Notes: a model not told the origin generated them from the letters alone. A stretch of 49,284 nucleotides of DNA from Butyrivibrio sp. WCD3002 (GCF_000424265.1 NZ_AUJO01000026.1:1-49284), one strand, 5' to 3'. Positions 33,785-43,613 are shown, numbered from the stretch's first letter. Numbers and translations are program-made.

Positions 33785-34687
33785 TCATTTATCAAAATTA
33801 TTCACAGCCTGTAAAAACGCTGTGCTCACAACCAGGTAAATAATGTAAGTGATCAGTGTTCCAAAGCATATATCAGAAAGAAAATGGTTTGTCATATGAA
33901 TTCTGTTATAGCCGTAAAGCACAACAAAGCATGCTGCAATCACAAAACAGACAATATTCTTTTTCTCTGAACGTTTTTTAAGAACATCCGAGAGCATTGG
34001 CAGCGAAAACATCATGCTTGCTATTGTCATATTTCCGCTGGGCCAGCTCTTATAACTGTCATTTGATCCGGCGAGATTAGGAATCATCTGCCACCAGTTC
34101 CTGAACTCCGACATAGGGTCATCAAGGGTTATCAGGTACTTATATCTTGGTCTTGATGCTACCTGCTTGAGCCAGAGGTTTGTATTATCGGCTACAATCC
34201 CGGCTACCAGAATAGCTGCACCTGTCATTATCAACTTGTCCGGACTCACATCATCAAATACACGATAGCAGACAAATGGCACCCAGGCATACAGTACTAC
34301 CCAGAATCCCCAGCTTACTACTGATAAAAGCGGTGATGCATCTCCCGCTGTATATCCAAACAGCTCTCTTACCTTTGATCCGTTGTAATTATTGCTGTAG
34401 TAAACAGCCATAAAGTATGAGATCAGCATTATTGTCCAAGCCAGCATTTTAAATCTGTCGCCCTTTTTCATGAGCCCCTTAAAGATACACATCCCAGCTG
34501 CAGGATATAAGCAATAGGAAAAATAAGAACCATAGGTAGCAAAAAAGGTTCCTATGTCAGTCTTGTTCGCCAGTGCTACGTTAATACTGTAATCAAAAAT
34601 AGAGCCCACTATAATCCCTAAAATACAAACTACTATCACAAGATACGCACAAATCCTTGGAACAGCCATAACTTTCTTGTTATCCAT
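33785..34687 (-). CDS. PAP2-superfamily membrane protein with altered motif 2
   Basis: A 300-residue multi-pass membrane protein (six to eight helices). PAP2 motif 1 is KQVASRP, motif 2 reads SWPSGNMTIA and motif 3 is RIHMTNHFLSDICFG with the nucleophilic His and Asp spacing. The usual PSGH has become PSGN, losing the general-acid His. Phosphatase activity may be weak or absent. PAP2 proteins recycle lipid phosphates such as undecaprenyl-diphosphate. It lies between the M13 and M20 peptidase genes and shares the transcript. Confidence 0.82.
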   Translation of the reverse strand: MDNKKVMAVPRICAYLVIVVCILGIIVGSIFDYSINVALANKTDIGTFFATYGSYFSYCLYPAAGMCIFKGLMKKGDRFKMLAWTIMLISYFMAVYYSNNYNGSKVRELFGYTAGDASPLLSVVSWGFWVVLYAWVPFVCYRVFDDVSPDKLIMTGAAILVAGIVADNTNLWLKQVASRPRYKYLITLDDPMSEFRNWWQMIPNLAGSNDSYKSWPSGNMTIASMMFSLPMLSDVLKKRSEKKNIVCFVIAACFVVLYGYNRIHMTNHFLSDICFGTLITYIIYLVVSTAFLQAVNNFDK

Positions 34688-34723
34688 TCGTCTTATCTCC
34701 TTCGATGCTTTATATACCTTCCC

Positions 34724-34812
34724 TCATTTTTCCTTATTTATGATTATGCATCCGATAATAAGGATTGCCATCGCAGAGGATACCATAAGTATCTCTTTTT
34801 TTTGTTTTCCAT
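34724..34812 (-). pseudogene. Very small membrane-peptide gene with A-run frameshift
   Basis: ATG at 34810-34812 has a good AAGGAG site nine bases upstream and begins MENKKK in an eight-A run. As written it ends after 22 codons. One extra A would give KEILMVSSAMAILIIGCIIN and a stop at 34724, a plausible single-helix peptide of 28 residues. It lies just after the M13 stop. A homopolymer error or slippage site are both possible. Confidence 0.35.
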
Positions 34813-34824
34813 AACCAATTCTCC

Positions 34825-36993
34825 TTACCAAACGCTAATTCTATCTTCAGGAGCAAGATACATTCCGTCTCCTTCCTTAACGTCAAAGGCCTCATAAAAC
34901 TCATCAAACTGCTGTACAACTACATTAACTCTCAGATAATACAGCGGGTGAGGGTTCTGGGTAAGTTGTGAATAGTCTGCTTCATAAGTGCAGATTTCTT
35001 TCCACATATTTGCGTAGCTTTCAAAAAACAGTTTGTAATTGAAATCTTCCTCCTTTGAAGCAAGGAGCAACATTGCCTTAAGCCCTGCTATATCCGCAAC
35101 TGCCTCTCCCTGAACAATGCTGCCGTTTACTTTTTCATTTCCAAATGCGGTTATTCCGTTATAATAATCAATCAGCTTTTGTGCTTTTTTCTGAAATGCC
35201 GCGGTATCATCTTCGGTCCACCAATTATTATAGTTCCCGTCCTTATCAAACTGAGAACCACTTGGATCAAATGCATGACTAATCTCATGGGCAATAATAG
35301 TTCCAACTGAGGCATAAAGCTGCTCCTTTGACATATCTTCCCTGTAGAAATCACCATCAAGGATTCCAAGCAAAATATTTATTGAATTGTTTGTGGCATT
35401 GTAAAAAGCATTTGTTTTAAGTGTTGAGTTATCCCATAAATTTCTGTTTACTTCACCTCCGGTATTAGCAGCATTAAGCTTGTAATAGTAATCCTCCACA
35501 GCCATACTGGCTTCAAAATATGAAAGATTGTTAAGATCAAGATCGCTCAGGTCCTGATATTCTTTTGGCTCAATAACATTAATCCCGATGGCATCAAGCT
35601 TATCCATGGCATACTGCCTTGTTTCATCAGATAGCCATTCTTCATTTGAAAGCATCTCTCTGTAAATCGCACAAGTCTCTTTGCATATTTCCGTGATAAT
35701 ATTCTTTGTTTCTGTGCAATCATACTTTTGTATATATATTTTTCCGATAGATTCAGGCAGGGACTGAAGTACACAGCGATATGCATATTGTTTATCAGCA
35801 AGTACACCTGCCACACCTTCTATTTTATTCGTCGCAGAAATGCTGGCATCAAAAGCCTGCTTGTCAAGATATTCCGCGCATTTAATAACTCCATGAACTA
35901 TTAAGTATGCTTTGATATTCTCTGCATTTTCATCTGTATATAGCTCAGATATCTTTTTAATATTTTCCGGTAACATGCACCAAATTTTCTTTGTGCTGCC
36001 AAAGCCCCTTACTTTAATGAATTCTTCCATAGGAAAATTTGGTGTAAGACTATAAAGCTCTTCCGGATCATAGTAATTGAGTATCGTTTCATATATATCT
36101 GGTTGCTGAAGTTCAGCATTTGTTAAGATAGAATCTGCAAGTGCAGTTTCATATGCAATAGCATTATCATAAAGCGCATCAGCTTCTTCCCTGGAATACC
36201 CCATTCTTACATATATCTCTGAAAAAAGTTTCCTGTATTCCGTATCTGCTATTTCTCCTACTACACTTTTGTTTTTGTATTCAGCAGAATCATCTAAAAT
36301 AAGGTCACCAAAATTAAGTGCCGTTACATACTTTGTAGAATCAATAAGATCAGAAGTGTTGACTATTTCAAAAATAGAAGGTAAAAATACAGACCTGTTG
36401 GGGTCGCAAAGATATTCTGAAATATCCCTGATACCGGACAGGGCTTCAATCTCTTTCACAATAACTTCAAGAGGAGCAAGCGCTTCTTCATTCCTCTCAT
36501 CCCAGTTAAGAAATCCCTGATATACAGCTCTGACCAATTCAGCATCGTGCCCTGTCAGAGTGTCATCATCCAAAGCTGCAATAGCTTTTTCCTCTACAAT
36601 TTCGCCTATTTTCGTAAAAGAACTATATCTGCTGTATCCTTCAGGAATATCATGGCTAATTATCCAGTCATAATTAATTGCCACGTTAAAATCATCTTTT
36701 TCAGATAGCTTTCCGGTATTTATTACATTATCCTTAAGATTGGAATCTATCCATGGGTCACCGCCATTTATAACATATGCTCCGCCATCCGATCCTTCGG
36801 CTGTTTCTTGCACAGTTTCTTCAACTGGTAACTCATCACCTTCTTCAGTATAATGCTCATCTAATGTGCTTACATCTGCAGCAGAATCATCCTGCGATTT
36901 TTCATCAGAAATGGTGTCCGGAGTTTTTTCCCCACAGCCTGCAAGAAACATACTTCCAATCAGCAATATAACCAATATCTTCTTTGCCATCAT
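34825..36993 (-). CDS. M13-family (neprilysin/PepO) lipoprotein metallopeptidase A
   Basis: A 722-residue secreted lipoprotein. The signal ends at the lipobox MFLAGCGEK, followed by an acidic linker of about 70 residues. The M13 zinc site is IIAHEISHAFDPSG, with the third ligand in VQGEAVADIAGLKAM. The N-terminal M13 domain starts near GGDPWIDSNLKDNV. It ends EDRISVW; the family's usual terminal Cys-x-x-W has no Cys here. M13 enzymes cleave oligopeptides and signal peptides outside the membrane. A second whole copy (41448) and a deleted third copy (38720) lie in the same gene run. Confidence 0.92.
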   Translation of the reverse strand: MMAKKILVILLIGSMFLAGCGEKTPDTISDEKSQDDSAADVSTLDEHYTEEGDELPVEETVQETAEGSDGGAYVINGGDPWIDSNLKDNVINTGKLSEKDDFNVAINYDWIISHDIPEGYSRYSSFTKIGEIVEEKAIAALDDDTLTGHDAELVRAVYQGFLNWDERNEEALAPLEVIVKEIEALSGIRDISEYLCDPNRSVFLPSIFEIVNTSDLIDSTKYVTALNFGDLILDDSAEYKNKSVVGEIADTEYRKLFSEIYVRMGYSREEADALYDNAIAYETALADSILTNAELQQPDIYETILNYYDPEELYSLTPNFPMEEFIKVRGFGSTKKIWCMLPENIKKISELYTDENAENIKAYLIVHGVIKCAEYLDKQAFDASISATNKIEGVAGVLADKQYAYRCVLQSLPESIGKIYIQKYDCTETKNIITEICKETCAIYREMLSNEEWLSDETRQYAMDKLDAIGINVIEPKEYQDLSDLDLNNLSYFEASMAVEDYYYKLNAANTGGEVNRNLWDNSTLKTNAFYNATNNSINILLGILDGDFYREDMSKEQLYASVGTIIAHEISHAFDPSGSQFDKDGNYNNWWTEDDTAAFQKKAQKLIDYYNGITAFGNEKVNGSIVQGEAVADIAGLKAMLLLASKEEDFNYKLFFESYANMWKEICTYEADYSQLTQNPHPLYYLRVNVVVQQFDEFYEAFDVKEGDGMYLAPEDRISVW

Positions 36994-37002
36994 AATCTCT
37001 CC

Positions 37003-37836
37003 TTACCATTCTCGTCTGATCTTTTCAAAATCAATAGTCTTACCGACTTTCTTCCACACAATAAACGTCAGAACTGCATTTATTGCAGCAATTATAAAGT
37101 ATGTGATAAGGATTCTCGCGCCATCTTCACCGGTATTAATATACGATGAACCTGAATCTCCCGTCGGAACAAACAGACCTTCTGTATAACCGGCAAAAAA
37201 ATCAAACAGTCCGTGAGCCAGGCCGCAGGCCCAGATATTTCTTGTCTTCCAATACAGTATGAGGAGAGCCAGACCAAAAACGCCTGATTCCAGTGTTTTG
37301 GCGACCGCCTGTCCCCATGCAACAGGCGATGAGGGATCAAATCCCAAAACATGTACAGCCCCGAATACCAGTGAGGAAACCACTGCACTCAGAACAAAGA
37401 CATATTTCTTTTCCCTGAACTTATAGACGATCGCATCGTTTATAACTGCCCTGAAAGCCAGTTCCTCAAAAAGTCCCACAGAAATAAACATAAGAAATAT
37501 AATGATAAATCCCAATATCGGATTTTCCTTCAGGGGCACCTTTTCTTCTAGATTCGAAATCAGCAATACAGAGCCAATGATAAGGGACATCACTAAAAAT
37601 CCAATGGTGTTCTTTATGACATATCCTGTAGAAACATAGCAGGAGGCAAGCGTCTTATCTCCGGATATCTGGTAGAGGAAAAAGCACACCGCTCCGCAGA
37701 GCATGGTCCTTACTATAAAGAACTGGAAATTTGTCTCTGTAGGTACTGTATTGAAACACACAACCACGTATACTATGCAGATCGCAGCAGTTATCAGCGG
37801 AGATTTTTTCATAAATTCAATATACTTTTTAAGCAT
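37003..37836 (-). CDS. CPBP-family intramembrane metalloprotease (CAAX type)
   Basis: About 277 residues from the ATG at 37836, whose site (GGAG) lies in the end of the PrsW-like gene that it overlaps by eight bases. Six to eight hydrophobic helices carry the Abi/CPBP motifs GLFEELAFRAVIND (EExxxR), LVFGAVHVLG (FxxxH) and LAHGLFDFF (HxxxD/N). Such proteins are known as bacteriocin self-immunity or peptide-maturation proteases. Its position beside ABC transporter and peptidase genes supports a role with a peptide substrate (inference). Confidence 0.88.
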   Translation of the reverse strand: MLKKYIEFMKKSPLITAAICIVYVVVCFNTVPTETNFQFFIVRTMLCGAVCFFLYQISGDKTLASCYVSTGYVIKNTIGFLVMSLIIGSVLLISNLEEKVPLKENPILGFIIIFLMFISVGLFEELAFRAVINDAIVYKFREKKYVFVLSAVVSSLVFGAVHVLGFDPSSPVAWGQAVAKTLESGVFGLALLILYWKTRNIWACGLAHGLFDFFAGYTEGLFVPTGDSGSSYINTGEDGARILITYFIIAAINAVLTFIVWKKVGKTIDFEKIRREW

Positions 37837-38638
37837 TGGTATTCTCCTGCTCTGTACTGTTTTCAGCAATGAAGGAAAGCGCTACAAGGTTTGCGGCATT
37901 TTTCTTAAGTCGTCTGAATATGTAGAACTGGAAAAAGAATATCGGAATTACCGCAATTAACACCATACCAGCACCAATATATGTTGTTCTTTGTATTTCC
38001 GCTGTCATAGTCTCTACATTATCCCCGGCATGTATGAGCATGTTTGCACCAAAAAAATCAAAAACAGTATGCCAAACCACAGGGACAAAAAAAGCAAGAA
38101 GATATTCTTTTAATACAGACCCTCTGCCTGTTACTTTGTTATATCTGGCAAGTCCAAGATGTCTTCCCATGGCAAGCCCCAGCATCATATGCACTGTTAT
38201 ACCCGGCAACCTCATCAAGAGAACAGGAAGACTGACACTATATACAAAGTCTTCTATAAGAATAAACCCGAATCCGACAGCACCTGCTATCAGCATATAT
38301 TCATATACATTTCTAATTTTTTTCCTATAGATGCATAATACAATAAGCGTAATGATAAGTTTTGCCAATTCTTCATTCAGCGCTGCAGAAAAAAGCGCAT
38401 GATTGAAACTGGCAAGTAATAGAGGTCCATCTGTAGGTACAAATCCGGTTACAGCCCTGAATGTAAGTCCGATTATCAGGAAAAAGACAAATGAAAGCGG
38501 CACTGATAATAGTCCAAGTAATACCGGCAATAATGCCTGTCCTCTTGAAATTCTGTAATCTCCTTCCCAGGCAATCATATTCTTATAAAGAATCCCCACA
38601 ATAATCAAACTTAGAACAAAACTGATAATCGATGTCAT
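37829..38638 (-). CDS. PrsW-like intramembrane glutamic protease
   Basis: A 269-residue membrane protein with seven or so helices. The conserved acidic motif is NEELAKLII (EExxK), the second conserved Glu is FILIEDFVYSV, and the helices carry HMMLGLAMGRH and WHTVFDFFGA His residues, as in PrsW proteases. PrsW cleaves membrane anti-sigma factors and is linked to envelope stress and antimicrobial-peptide resistance. Its start has a strong GGAG site. It lies upstream of and overlaps the CPBP gene, so two different intramembrane proteases are co-expressed. Confidence 0.82.
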   Translation of the reverse strand: MTSIISFVLSLIIVGILYKNMIAWEGDYRISRGQALLPVLLGLLSVPLSFVFFLIIGLTFRAVTGFVPTDGPLLLASFNHALFSAALNEELAKLIITLIVLCIYRKKIRNVYEYMLIAGAVGFGFILIEDFVYSVSLPVLLMRLPGITVHMMLGLAMGRHLGLARYNKVTGRGSVLKEYLLAFFVPVVWHTVFDFFGANMLIHAGDNVETMTAEIQRTTYIGAGMVLIAVIPIFFFQFYIFRRLKKNAANLVALSFIAENSTEQENTNA

Positions 38639-38719
38639 ATTTTTCTCCTTTCTTTGTATACAAATTATGGATATACTCAGTCAGAGCTTTTCTGCCAAAA
38701 TAATGCTCCGGCTGATGGA

Positions 38720-39073
38720 TCACCAGATCAAAAGCCTGTCTTCAGGAGCAAGCCATCCTTTATTTACATAGAGATGAAAATCATCCTTAGGAGAAACCTC
38801 CATGTCAGGAGTAACATTCTCTTTTATGTCCGAGTTTATTCACGGATATCCTCCTGTCGTTACCGTCTCTTTTTCCTCTTCACCTGCCGGTGCGTCTGAA
38901 TTTCCTTCACTGACGGACATATCTGTTTCTTCATTTTCAGTGCTTTCTTCCACCACTGATATTGCTTGCGGCGCTTCATCAACAACCTCCAAAGGAGCCG
39001 CGTTATTACCACAGGCCATAATAGTCCCTACCATAGCCATACATATAATCAGAGATACCGCTCTCTTTTTCAT
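38720..39073 (-). pseudogene. Third M13 peptidase: both ends kept, centre deleted, one nonsense codon
   Basis: ATG at 39073 (AAAGGA site) begins a lipoprotein signal (MKKRAVSLIICMAMVGTIMA-C) and an acidic linker ending GGYP. A TGA at 38840-38842 replaces the conserved Trp of the M13 start (compare GGDPWIDS at 36.7 kb and GGGKWVDS at 43.4 kb). The same frame continues SDIKENVTPDMEVSPKDDFH, then LYVNKGWL, and passes directly into the last nine residues of M13 peptidases, APEDRLLIW, with a stop at 38720. About 600 residues, including the zinc site, are missing in frame. Confidence 0.85.
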
Positions 39074-39106
39074 GCTTGAAATTCCTTTCTTCTCCGCCAA
39101 TAAAAA

Positions 39107-39853
39107 TCAGAAATCCAGCTCTTTTTTCCTAAAGAGCAGATATGCCAGAATAATCGAAATAACACAGATTTTTGCAACGTGCCAAAGGAGTGTAAATATT
39201 GCTGTTCCACCAGTTAGAAGCAGATCTACTTTGGCACATGCAAGGGCATGTGAAAAAACGTGCCTGTCTATATGCCAGAATTTTATCACCGGAATCATAT
39301 TCAGGCCGCTCAGCAGTGTATCTCCCGCAAAAAGAAGAAATGCATCCACCAAAGTAGCATAGGCAACATTCTTACTCCAGAAAAGAATAATCATGGATAT
39401 GGTTGCATAACCCAGGATAAGAAAAGCATTGGTCAATATCGTACTGTACAAAAAGCTGCTCTCTGACATGTTCATGTTTGCGCCCATTATCAGACCTGTT
39501 AAGGTGATAAAAAGGGCATAGATTCCATAAGAAATAAAGGTAATGATCACGCAGTTAATGAACTTGGCGATAAGGAGTCTTTTTCTTGAAATTCCTCTTC
39601 CAATAAGGCACTGCATAGAATTAGACGAAAACTCATCGGCGTAGACGCTCACATAAATAGCAATCCCTATAAAAAGATTCATTGTATTTATAGCAGTTCC
39701 CTGATTAGTGGCAAAAGTAAGGCCTCTTACGGTTCCATTTCTTTTTGCACCCAAGGTCCAGAAAAACGAAATTAACAGACATATTGCAAGCACAATCCAA
39801 TATGCCGGCTTTCTTAGTATTCTTTTTACATCTGCCAAAATAAGATTTTTCAA
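39107..39853 (-). CDS. ABC-2-type permease subunit 2 (BcrB-like)
   Basis: A 248-residue protein with six membrane helices, beginning MKNLILADVKRILRKPAYWI. The N-terminal region KSTSNSMQ-like 'YADEFSSNSMQCLIGRGISR' is typical of BcrB/LanE-type permeases of bacitracin and lantibiotic resistance transporters. It overlaps the gene before it by four bases. Substrate is inferred only from family. Confidence 0.85.
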   Translation of the reverse strand: MKNLILADVKRILRKPAYWIVLAICLLISFFWTLGAKRNGTVRGLTFATNQGTAINTMNLFIGIAIYVSVYADEFSSNSMQCLIGRGISRKRLLIAKFINCVIITFISYGIYALFITLTGLIMGANMNMSESSFLYSTILTNAFLILGYATISMIILFWSKNVAYATLVDAFLLFAGDTLLSGLNMIPVIKFWHIDRHVFSHALACAKVDLLLTGGTAIFTLLWHVAKICVISIILAYLLFRKKELDF

Positions 39854-40581
39854 AAGTCAAACTCCTTTCTCCGGAAGAAATAGGTAGTGATTGCCAGTGC
39901 TGCCAAGAGATAGCAGGCTGCCGGAAGAAGCTGCCACGGGAAAGCTTCCATCTCTATTCCGGTATATGCCCAGTCCAAAAGGCCATCAAAGGTATAGTCA
40001 TATAATGACAGTGAGGAAAAAAACTCTATCATATTAAACACAAGTTTAAACACAACCGTAAATGCCACACATACGACTATACCCAGAACCGTAGAGCCCG
40101 AAATATACATGATCATGGCTGAAAAGACAATGTATCCAAAATGTCTAAGCCACCTCAGTATGATAAAAACAACAAGGTTCGTCTGCTGCTGCGAGCTTAA
40201 TATAATTGCTGATCCTCCGTTTATTACTGCAAGGGTTACCGCAATGATGACCAGGTACACGCAAAGAAGTACAATTGCCGCATCAAGAAGCTTTGCAACT
40301 ATGAGCTTATCCCTTGTTATGCCATGACCAAGTACAGCCTGCATGGACTTTGAGGAAAGCTCATGAGCAAAAACAGCATAGAAAGTGGGAAAAACAATAA
40401 AAAGAGCTATAGGCGCCCCGCTAAGCGACTTCTGTACACCTCTGACCAGTCCGATTGAGCCATCATTTACAACACCTTCAAGCACCGTATATGAAATATA
40501 GATCAGCGCCAACAAAAGCCCTATATAAATAAGACCAACCCGAAAGATACGCTTCAAATCCGCTCTTAACAAATTTCTCAT
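39850..40581 (-). CDS. ABC-2-type permease subunit 1 (BcrB-like)
   Basis: A 243-residue six-helix permease beginning MRNLLRADLKRIFRVGLIYI. The motif FAHELSSKSMQAVLGHGITR is homologous to the same region of subunit 2, so the pair is paralogous and likely forms a heterodimer. It overlaps both its neighbours by four bases (ATGA), a tightly coupled ABC operon. Confidence 0.85.
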   Translation of the reverse strand: MRNLLRADLKRIFRVGLIYIGLLLALIYISYTVLEGVVNDGSIGLVRGVQKSLSGAPIALFIVFPTFYAVFAHELSSKSMQAVLGHGITRDKLIVAKLLDAAIVLLCVYLVIIAVTLAVINGGSAIILSSQQQTNLVVFIILRWLRHFGYIVFSAMIMYISGSTVLGIVVCVAFTVVFKLVFNMIEFFSSLSLYDYTFDGLLDWAYTGIEMEAFPWQLLPAACYLLAALAITTYFFRRKEFDF

Positions 40582-41423
40582 TCTGCAGATCCTCCAATGA
40601 GTTCAAAGTAATAATCTTCCAGAGTAACTTTCTCTTTTCCTTCTTTAAGAATATCAATACCATTCTCTGCAAGAATACTTTTAGCTCTTTCCAAATTTCC
40701 GGCTGAGACTGTAAGTTCCACTTCCGGGCGCTTTGCAGAAAGGTCCTCCTGTGTGATTTCTTTTGCTATAACGCCTTCATGTACTATACCGAAACGGTCC
40801 GCGGTATTTTCCAGTTCTCCCAGAATATGGCTTGAAACTATGACTGTCATGCCAAACTCATCTCTAAACCGCCGTATCATATGACGAATATCTGCTATTC
40901 CCTGAGGATCAAGACCGTTGGTCGGCTCATCCAGAATGAGAATATCCGGATTACCAAGGATTGCATTGCCTATTCCGAGACGCTGTTTCATTCCAAGGGA
41001 ATAGCCCTTAGCTTTCTGCTTTTCCTTACCGTCTACAAGACCAACAACCTTTAGAACACGGTCCACTTCCTCCTTTAACGCTTTTCCCTTAAGCCCCTTA
41101 GCTGCTGCGTAGTATTCGAGGTTCGCCCTGCCGGAAAGATAACCATAAAAATTGGATCCGACAAAGAAGCCTACCTTTGATCTGTTTGCAAACAGCTCTT
41201 TTCGGTTCCGGGATCCGGCTATGGAAACATTGCCTGAAGTGTATTCTGACAGCCCCAGAATCATCTTAAAAATAGTGGTTTTACCTGCTCCGTTCTTGCC
41301 TACCAGGCCGTAGATATCTCCCTTATTCACCTGCATGGTGACACCTTTAAGTACGTCATGTTTACCATAGCTTTTGATTATGTTATCAAGCCTTATTGCT
41401 GCATTTGAAGTCTCTGATCCCAT
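40578..41423 (-). CDS. ABC ATPase, BcrA/LanF-like
   Basis: A 281-residue ATPase with Walker A GLVGKNGAGKTTIFKMILG (about residue 40), signature SLGMKQRLGIGNA, Walker B ILILDEPTNGLDPQGIAD and the switch His in VIVSSHILGELE. The signature sequence and size match BcrA-type ATPases of resistance and self-immunity transporters. It starts the three-gene ABC operon, 24 bases after the M13 peptidase B gene. Confidence 0.9.
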   Translation of the reverse strand: MGSETSNAAIRLDNIIKSYGKHDVLKGVTMQVNKGDIYGLVGKNGAGKTTIFKMILGLSEYTSGNVSIAGSRNRKELFANRSKVGFFVGSNFYGYLSGRANLEYYAAAKGLKGKALKEEVDRVLKVVGLVDGKEKQKAKGYSLGMKQRLGIGNAILGNPDILILDEPTNGLDPQGIADIRHMIRRFRDEFGMTVIVSSHILGELENTADRFGIVHEGVIAKEITQEDLSAKRPEVELTVSAGNLERAKSILAENGIDILKEGKEKVTLEDYYFELIGGSAE

Positions 41424-41447
41424 AGTTTGTCTCCTTCCTAACAGATA

Positions 41448-43613
41448 TCACCAGACATTGACTCTTTTTTCCGGGCTTAAGTACATTCCATCTCCCGGCT
41501 TTATATCATAGGTTTCTATAAATTCATCAAATTGCTGAAGAACAATATTTACCCTGTGGAACGGAAGCGGATGCATGTCGCTTTTCATGGTATCAAGTTC
41601 ATTTTCCTCAGTTGTCTGCTCCGCATATTGCCTTGCAAAGGCTCTGAAAAACTCATCATAATCAAAATCAGTTATTTCCCTTACCGCATAAAGTACTGAT
41701 TTGACACCTCCCATATCAGCAATAGCCTCATCTTTTACGGCATTTCCATTTACCTTCTGCTGCCCCGGAATCGGCCTTGCCAGTGAGAAGTATCCTGCCA
41801 GCTTTGATGCTTTTTCATCCATCTTTGACCTGTCCTGTGGTGTCATCCAATCAATGGGGATTTTATCATCATCAAACTGGCGCCCGTAAAGATCAAACTT
41901 TGTTCCGTTTGAATCAAATCCATGGGTTATCTCATGGCCAATCGTAGTTCCTACGATGCCTGCAAACTGCTCAAGTGATGCATCTTCTCCAAAAGCAGCA
42001 TCGCACATAGCCAGATATCCCGCCATTATATAGATGCCATTTTCGTTGCAATAGTACACACAATTGACTTCGGTAGTAGTTCTGGAAGCATCGTAAATAT
42101 CCCATTTATATCTATCCCAATTTGAATCAGCGCTTTTAACTGCCATGTGAGTTTCTATCATCCGTCTGCCCTCAGCAGCAGCTTCTACAAGATTTCCTCC
42201 TTCTTCATAGGACTTTATGTCCGCAGCTGAATAATCGGCGATATTATCAGGCTTTACAAGATGCAAAGCCATATTTTGCAGCTTCCCCGTTGCAGCTGTC
42301 CTTGTTTCTTCTGACATCCAGTCTTCTTCATCCAGTATTTGTGCATACGCCTTTATCAGTTCACTTGTAAATTCATTTATCTTAGCTATTTTTTCGTCAT
42401 CTGTATAATATTTTTCCAGATACAAAGTATCCAGCAATGGTAAAAAGCCACAGATCTTAATGTCATTTCTAAAAAGGACACTATTCTGGCTATCTGAAAT
42501 TCCCTCATAGTTATCAGCGCCGTTCATATACAGCTTAACCATCTTTTCATATGATTCGCGGTCGAGAAGGTATTTAACTGAATTAATGGTCTGTACAATG
42601 AGGAATGACTTGATATCTTCAAGGTTCTTTTCGGTATAGATCTTATGTAAGGACTGCAGATAGGAATAATCCACATAAAAGCTGTCACATTTCAAATAGC
42701 CTCTGCTATCCAATATCTGTAAAAGCGGATAATCCCCTTGTAAAGTCTTCAGCCCTTCCCTGGTGTTCTGAGCCTGTGTAAACATCTCCCCAACACCGAA
42801 GTTTTCGATATTACTGTTTCTTGCGATAAAAGTCTCTATACGGTAATTGCCTTTCAGGATAGCCTTGATCTCTTTTTCAGAAAAATCAAGCCTTCCAAGG
42901 AAATAGAAGATTACATCATCGTTTTTTTCTTTAGCTGCTAATGTATTGCTTGTATACTCCACATATGAGGAATTAGACCCCAGAGAGAGCTTTGGAGCCT
43001 GAAGCTTTAACGTGCTCTTGTCCGGGAACTGCAATTGTGTACTCACAGCTTCCGGATTTAACAGCCCCAGCCCAAAGGGATTTCTCGTAGTGTTCCCCTG
43101 GTACTGCGTAAGTTCACTTATAGAGGATATGCTCTGTATATCCGAAATATACTTTTCAAGAGGCTTTACTCCAAGCTTGTTTCGCTCATCCCAATCAGAA
43201 TACAGTTTAACCAATGCTTTATATCTTTCTGCATTATCACCTGACATAGCCTCATCAGAAGCAATCTCCATATATCTTTCATACATCAGCTTATTTGCAT
43301 CAAGAAATATACTGGCCTCTTCATATGCGGGGTCCAGAACAGCAGATGCAATATAATCTTTATTGGCAGCCGCTGCAAAATCATCCTGAAAACGTATATT
43401 ATCCTCAGACCTGACTGTGAATACAACGTCAGAATCAACCCATTTTCCTCCCCCGGGAATTCCGGAAGGAACAGAACCAGAGCCATCCTCATTCGATAGA
43501 TCAGATTCAGTCGCGTTCCCGCCTTTTCCACAGCCCGCAGATATGAGCACCAAAGTAGCTGTAAGAATCACAGCTGTAGTTTTTCTGAATACGCTCCATT
43601 CTTTGTTTCTCAT
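41448..43613 (-). CDS. M13-family lipoprotein metallopeptidase B
   Basis: A 721-residue lipoprotein, paralogous to the one at 34825. The signal ends at LISAGCGKGG, with a Gly-rich linker. M13 starts at GGGKWVDSDVVFTV. The zinc site is TTIGHEITHGFDSNGTKF, with the third ligand in VKDEAIADMGGVKSV. It ends SPEKRVNVW. The ribosome site AAAGGA precedes ATG at 43613. Upstream a damaged gene overlaps its start. It is followed by the ABC operon, so the peptidase and exporter are probably co-transcribed. Confidence 0.92.
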   Translation of the reverse strand: MRNKEWSVFRKTTAVILTATLVLISAGCGKGGNATESDLSNEDGSGSVPSGIPGGGKWVDSDVVFTVRSEDNIRFQDDFAAAANKDYIASAVLDPAYEEASIFLDANKLMYERYMEIASDEAMSGDNAERYKALVKLYSDWDERNKLGVKPLEKYISDIQSISSISELTQYQGNTTRNPFGLGLLNPEAVSTQLQFPDKSTLKLQAPKLSLGSNSSYVEYTSNTLAAKEKNDDVIFYFLGRLDFSEKEIKAILKGNYRIETFIARNSNIENFGVGEMFTQAQNTREGLKTLQGDYPLLQILDSRGYLKCDSFYVDYSYLQSLHKIYTEKNLEDIKSFLIVQTINSVKYLLDRESYEKMVKLYMNGADNYEGISDSQNSVLFRNDIKICGFLPLLDTLYLEKYYTDDEKIAKINEFTSELIKAYAQILDEEDWMSEETRTAATGKLQNMALHLVKPDNIADYSAADIKSYEEGGNLVEAAAEGRRMIETHMAVKSADSNWDRYKWDIYDASRTTTEVNCVYYCNENGIYIMAGYLAMCDAAFGEDASLEQFAGIVGTTIGHEITHGFDSNGTKFDLYGRQFDDDKIPIDWMTPQDRSKMDEKASKLAGYFSLARPIPGQQKVNGNAVKDEAIADMGGVKSVLYAVREITDFDYDEFFRAFARQYAEQTTEENELDTMKSDMHPLPFHRVNIVLQQFDEFIETYDIKPGDGMYLSPEKRVNVW

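Noticed and set aside
34734..34919. A 61-residue frame running across the M13 stop
   Set aside because: Most of it lies in a wrong frame of the M13 gene; only the small frame from 34812 has a ribosome site.
38840..38842. TGA read as Trp or selenocysteine in the M13 remnant
   Set aside because: TGA ends many intact genes here, such as the HAD-like and NUDIX frames, and the remnant is also deleted, so a nonsense mutation is simpler.
39107..41423. Lantibiotic biosynthesis cluster around the BcrAB-like transporter
   Set aside because: No LanB, LanC, LanM or precursor gene was found; only resistance-type transporter and peptidases are present.
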